Shown here piece by piece: positions 12,547 through 12,966 of a DNA stretch of 12,966 nt (position 1 is the first letter of the stretch; each line of letters opens with the position of its first letter). This DNA is from Candidatus Ectomicrobium neotermitis (GTDB lineage: Bacteria; Elusimicrobiota; Endomicrobiia; Endomicrobiales; Endomicrobiaceae). The stretch spans positions 1 through 12,966 of the forward strand of contig JAITBH010000022.1 of the NCBI GenBank assembly GCA_031283745.1, read 5' to 3'. The position numbers were made by a program, and so were the translations under genes. The notes under the pieces are model-generated. The model ran no database searches and had not been told where the DNA came from. It was given only the letters and a program-made list of their open reading frames with translations.

Positions 12547-12780
12547 TGAACGGCAGTGATTAGTGGACGAAAGGGAACGAAAGAGAAAGAAAGGGAAAGA
12601 AAGGGAACGAAAGGGAACGACCACGGCGAACTGCAGTGGTTAGTGGTTAGTGGATAGTGAAAGACAACTACAAACGGCAGGGATCAGGGAACGAAAGGGA
12701 AAGAAAGGGAACGACCACGGCAAACGGCAGTGGTTAGTGATTAGTGAACTGCCACGGCAACGACAAAGGCTGTGGACTTG
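12547..12780 (+). repeat. mosaic repeat array after hisG
   Basis: The array opens with GAACGGCAGTGATTAG (12549-12564), the same boundary word seen at the ndk and pckG ends. Five 10-bp units of AAAGGGAACG type follow (12570-12619), then CCACGGCGAAC, heptamers (about 12635-12657), a second set of three decamers (12684-12713), CCACGGCAAAC and more heptamers (12731-12748). The sense strand is almost free of T outside the heptamers. No gene is seen in 12547-12823. Confidence 0.9.
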
Positions 12781-12796
12781 GGCGTTCACGAACGCC
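12781..12796. repeat. 7-bp inverted repeat before the methyltransferase
   Basis: GGCGTTC-AC-GAACGCC, followed by TGCCGAAGG. The right arm continued is the reverse complement of CCTTCGGCRGGCGTTC, a variant of the GC-rich repeat end at 6522-6536. The hairpin has no T-run and lies about 15 nt before the methyltransferase SD; it could modulate expression or be a repeat remnant. Confidence 0.45.
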
Positions 12797-12823
12797 TGCC
12801 GAAGGGAAATCAAAGGAGGCAAA

Positions 12824-12966
12824 ATGGAAGCTAATAAACTCATACTCGGCGACAATTTAGAAATATTGAAAACGATGAAAGCTGATAGTGTTGATCTGAT
12901 CTATCTTGACCCTCCGTTTTTTAGCAATAGAAATTATGAGGTTATCTGGGGGGACGAGGGCGAGGT
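12824..12966 (+). CDS. DNA methyltransferase, N-terminal part (cut by window end)
   Basis: Only the first 47 codons are inside the window. They read as the start of a site-specific amino-methyltransferase: LILGDNLEILKTMKADSVDLIYLDPPFFSNRNYEVIWG. The motif IV catalytic DPPF is at residues 30-33, close to the N-terminus and before any SAM-binding FxGxG. That order is usual for the beta-type N6-adenine/N4-cytosine enzymes (type III Mod or solitary methylases). An ideal SD (AAAGGAGG) ends 5 nt upstream. Whether it is part of a restriction-modification system, a phage-defence cassette or an orphan methylase cannot be seen here. It lies 277 bp after hisG, separated by a repeat array. Confidence 0.85.
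   Translation, partial: MEANKLILGDNLEILKTMKADSVDLIYLDPPFFSNRNYEVIWGDEGE

Noticed and set aside
1..12966. tRNA, rRNA or insertion sequence genes
   Set aside because: No transposase frame, no cloverleaf-like or rRNA sequence was recognised by reading both strands; the repeats carry no coding capacity.

Overview
This window looks like a chromosomal segment of an uncultured, fermentative, diderm (Gram-negative) bacterium. The diderm call rests on a Pal/OmpA-type lipoprotein. The sugar-fermenting, possibly gut-associated lifestyle is suggested by a lactose/cellobiose-family PTS with a 6-phospho-beta-glucosidase, and by GTP-type PEP carboxykinase. I cannot place the phylum from sequence alone; an Elusimicrobiota- or Margulisbacteria-like lineage is only a guess. 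Coding DNA is AT-rich with good Shine-Dalgarno (SD) sites, whereas several intergenic stretches have a very different, repeat-dominated composition.

Layout, left to right. On the minus strand: a secreted protein of unknown family (8-700), then yjbQ followed by pal (1132-2091), ending at a terminator near 832-871. A divergent promoter region (2092-2331) carries two perfect DnaA-box words. On the plus strand: a GH1 6-phospho-beta-glucosidase, a terminator, PTS IIB and IIC, another terminator, then a Sir2-family deacylase. Convergent to Sir2 lie ndk and pckG on the minus strand. From 9874 a plus-strand operon runs DUF1015-cvpA-hisG with ATGA stop/start overlaps, followed by the start of a DNA methyltransferase cut by the window end.

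The most unusual content is a family of mosaic intergenic repeats in five places (about 871-1121, 6478-6840, 6944-7107, 8997-9108, 12547-12780). They are built from a few tandem words: a heptamer GTGRTTA, a hexamer AACGAC, a decamer AAAGGGAACG and a GC-rich 17-mer GGCGGGCGTTCCACCCG (five exact copies). The arrays begin at or within about 10 nt of stop codons, mostly in the same orientation relative to the upstream gene. Where a terminator can be seen (pal, Sir2, pckG), they lie between stop codon and terminator, so they should be transcribed as 3' UTRs. In pckG and ndk the array itself supplies the stop codon, and a shared boundary GAACGRCAGTGATYAG is seen at pckG, ndk and hisG. This looks like a non-coding repeat family specific to gene 3' ends.

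A perfect 18-bp palindrome at 727-744 contains a parS-type ParB site. With the paired DnaA boxes at 2283-2312 it raises the possibility that the window is near the replication origin. This is unproven: no dnaA, parA or parB is present, and the 17-mer repeat shares the parS half-site, so the palindrome could also be a derived repeat copy.
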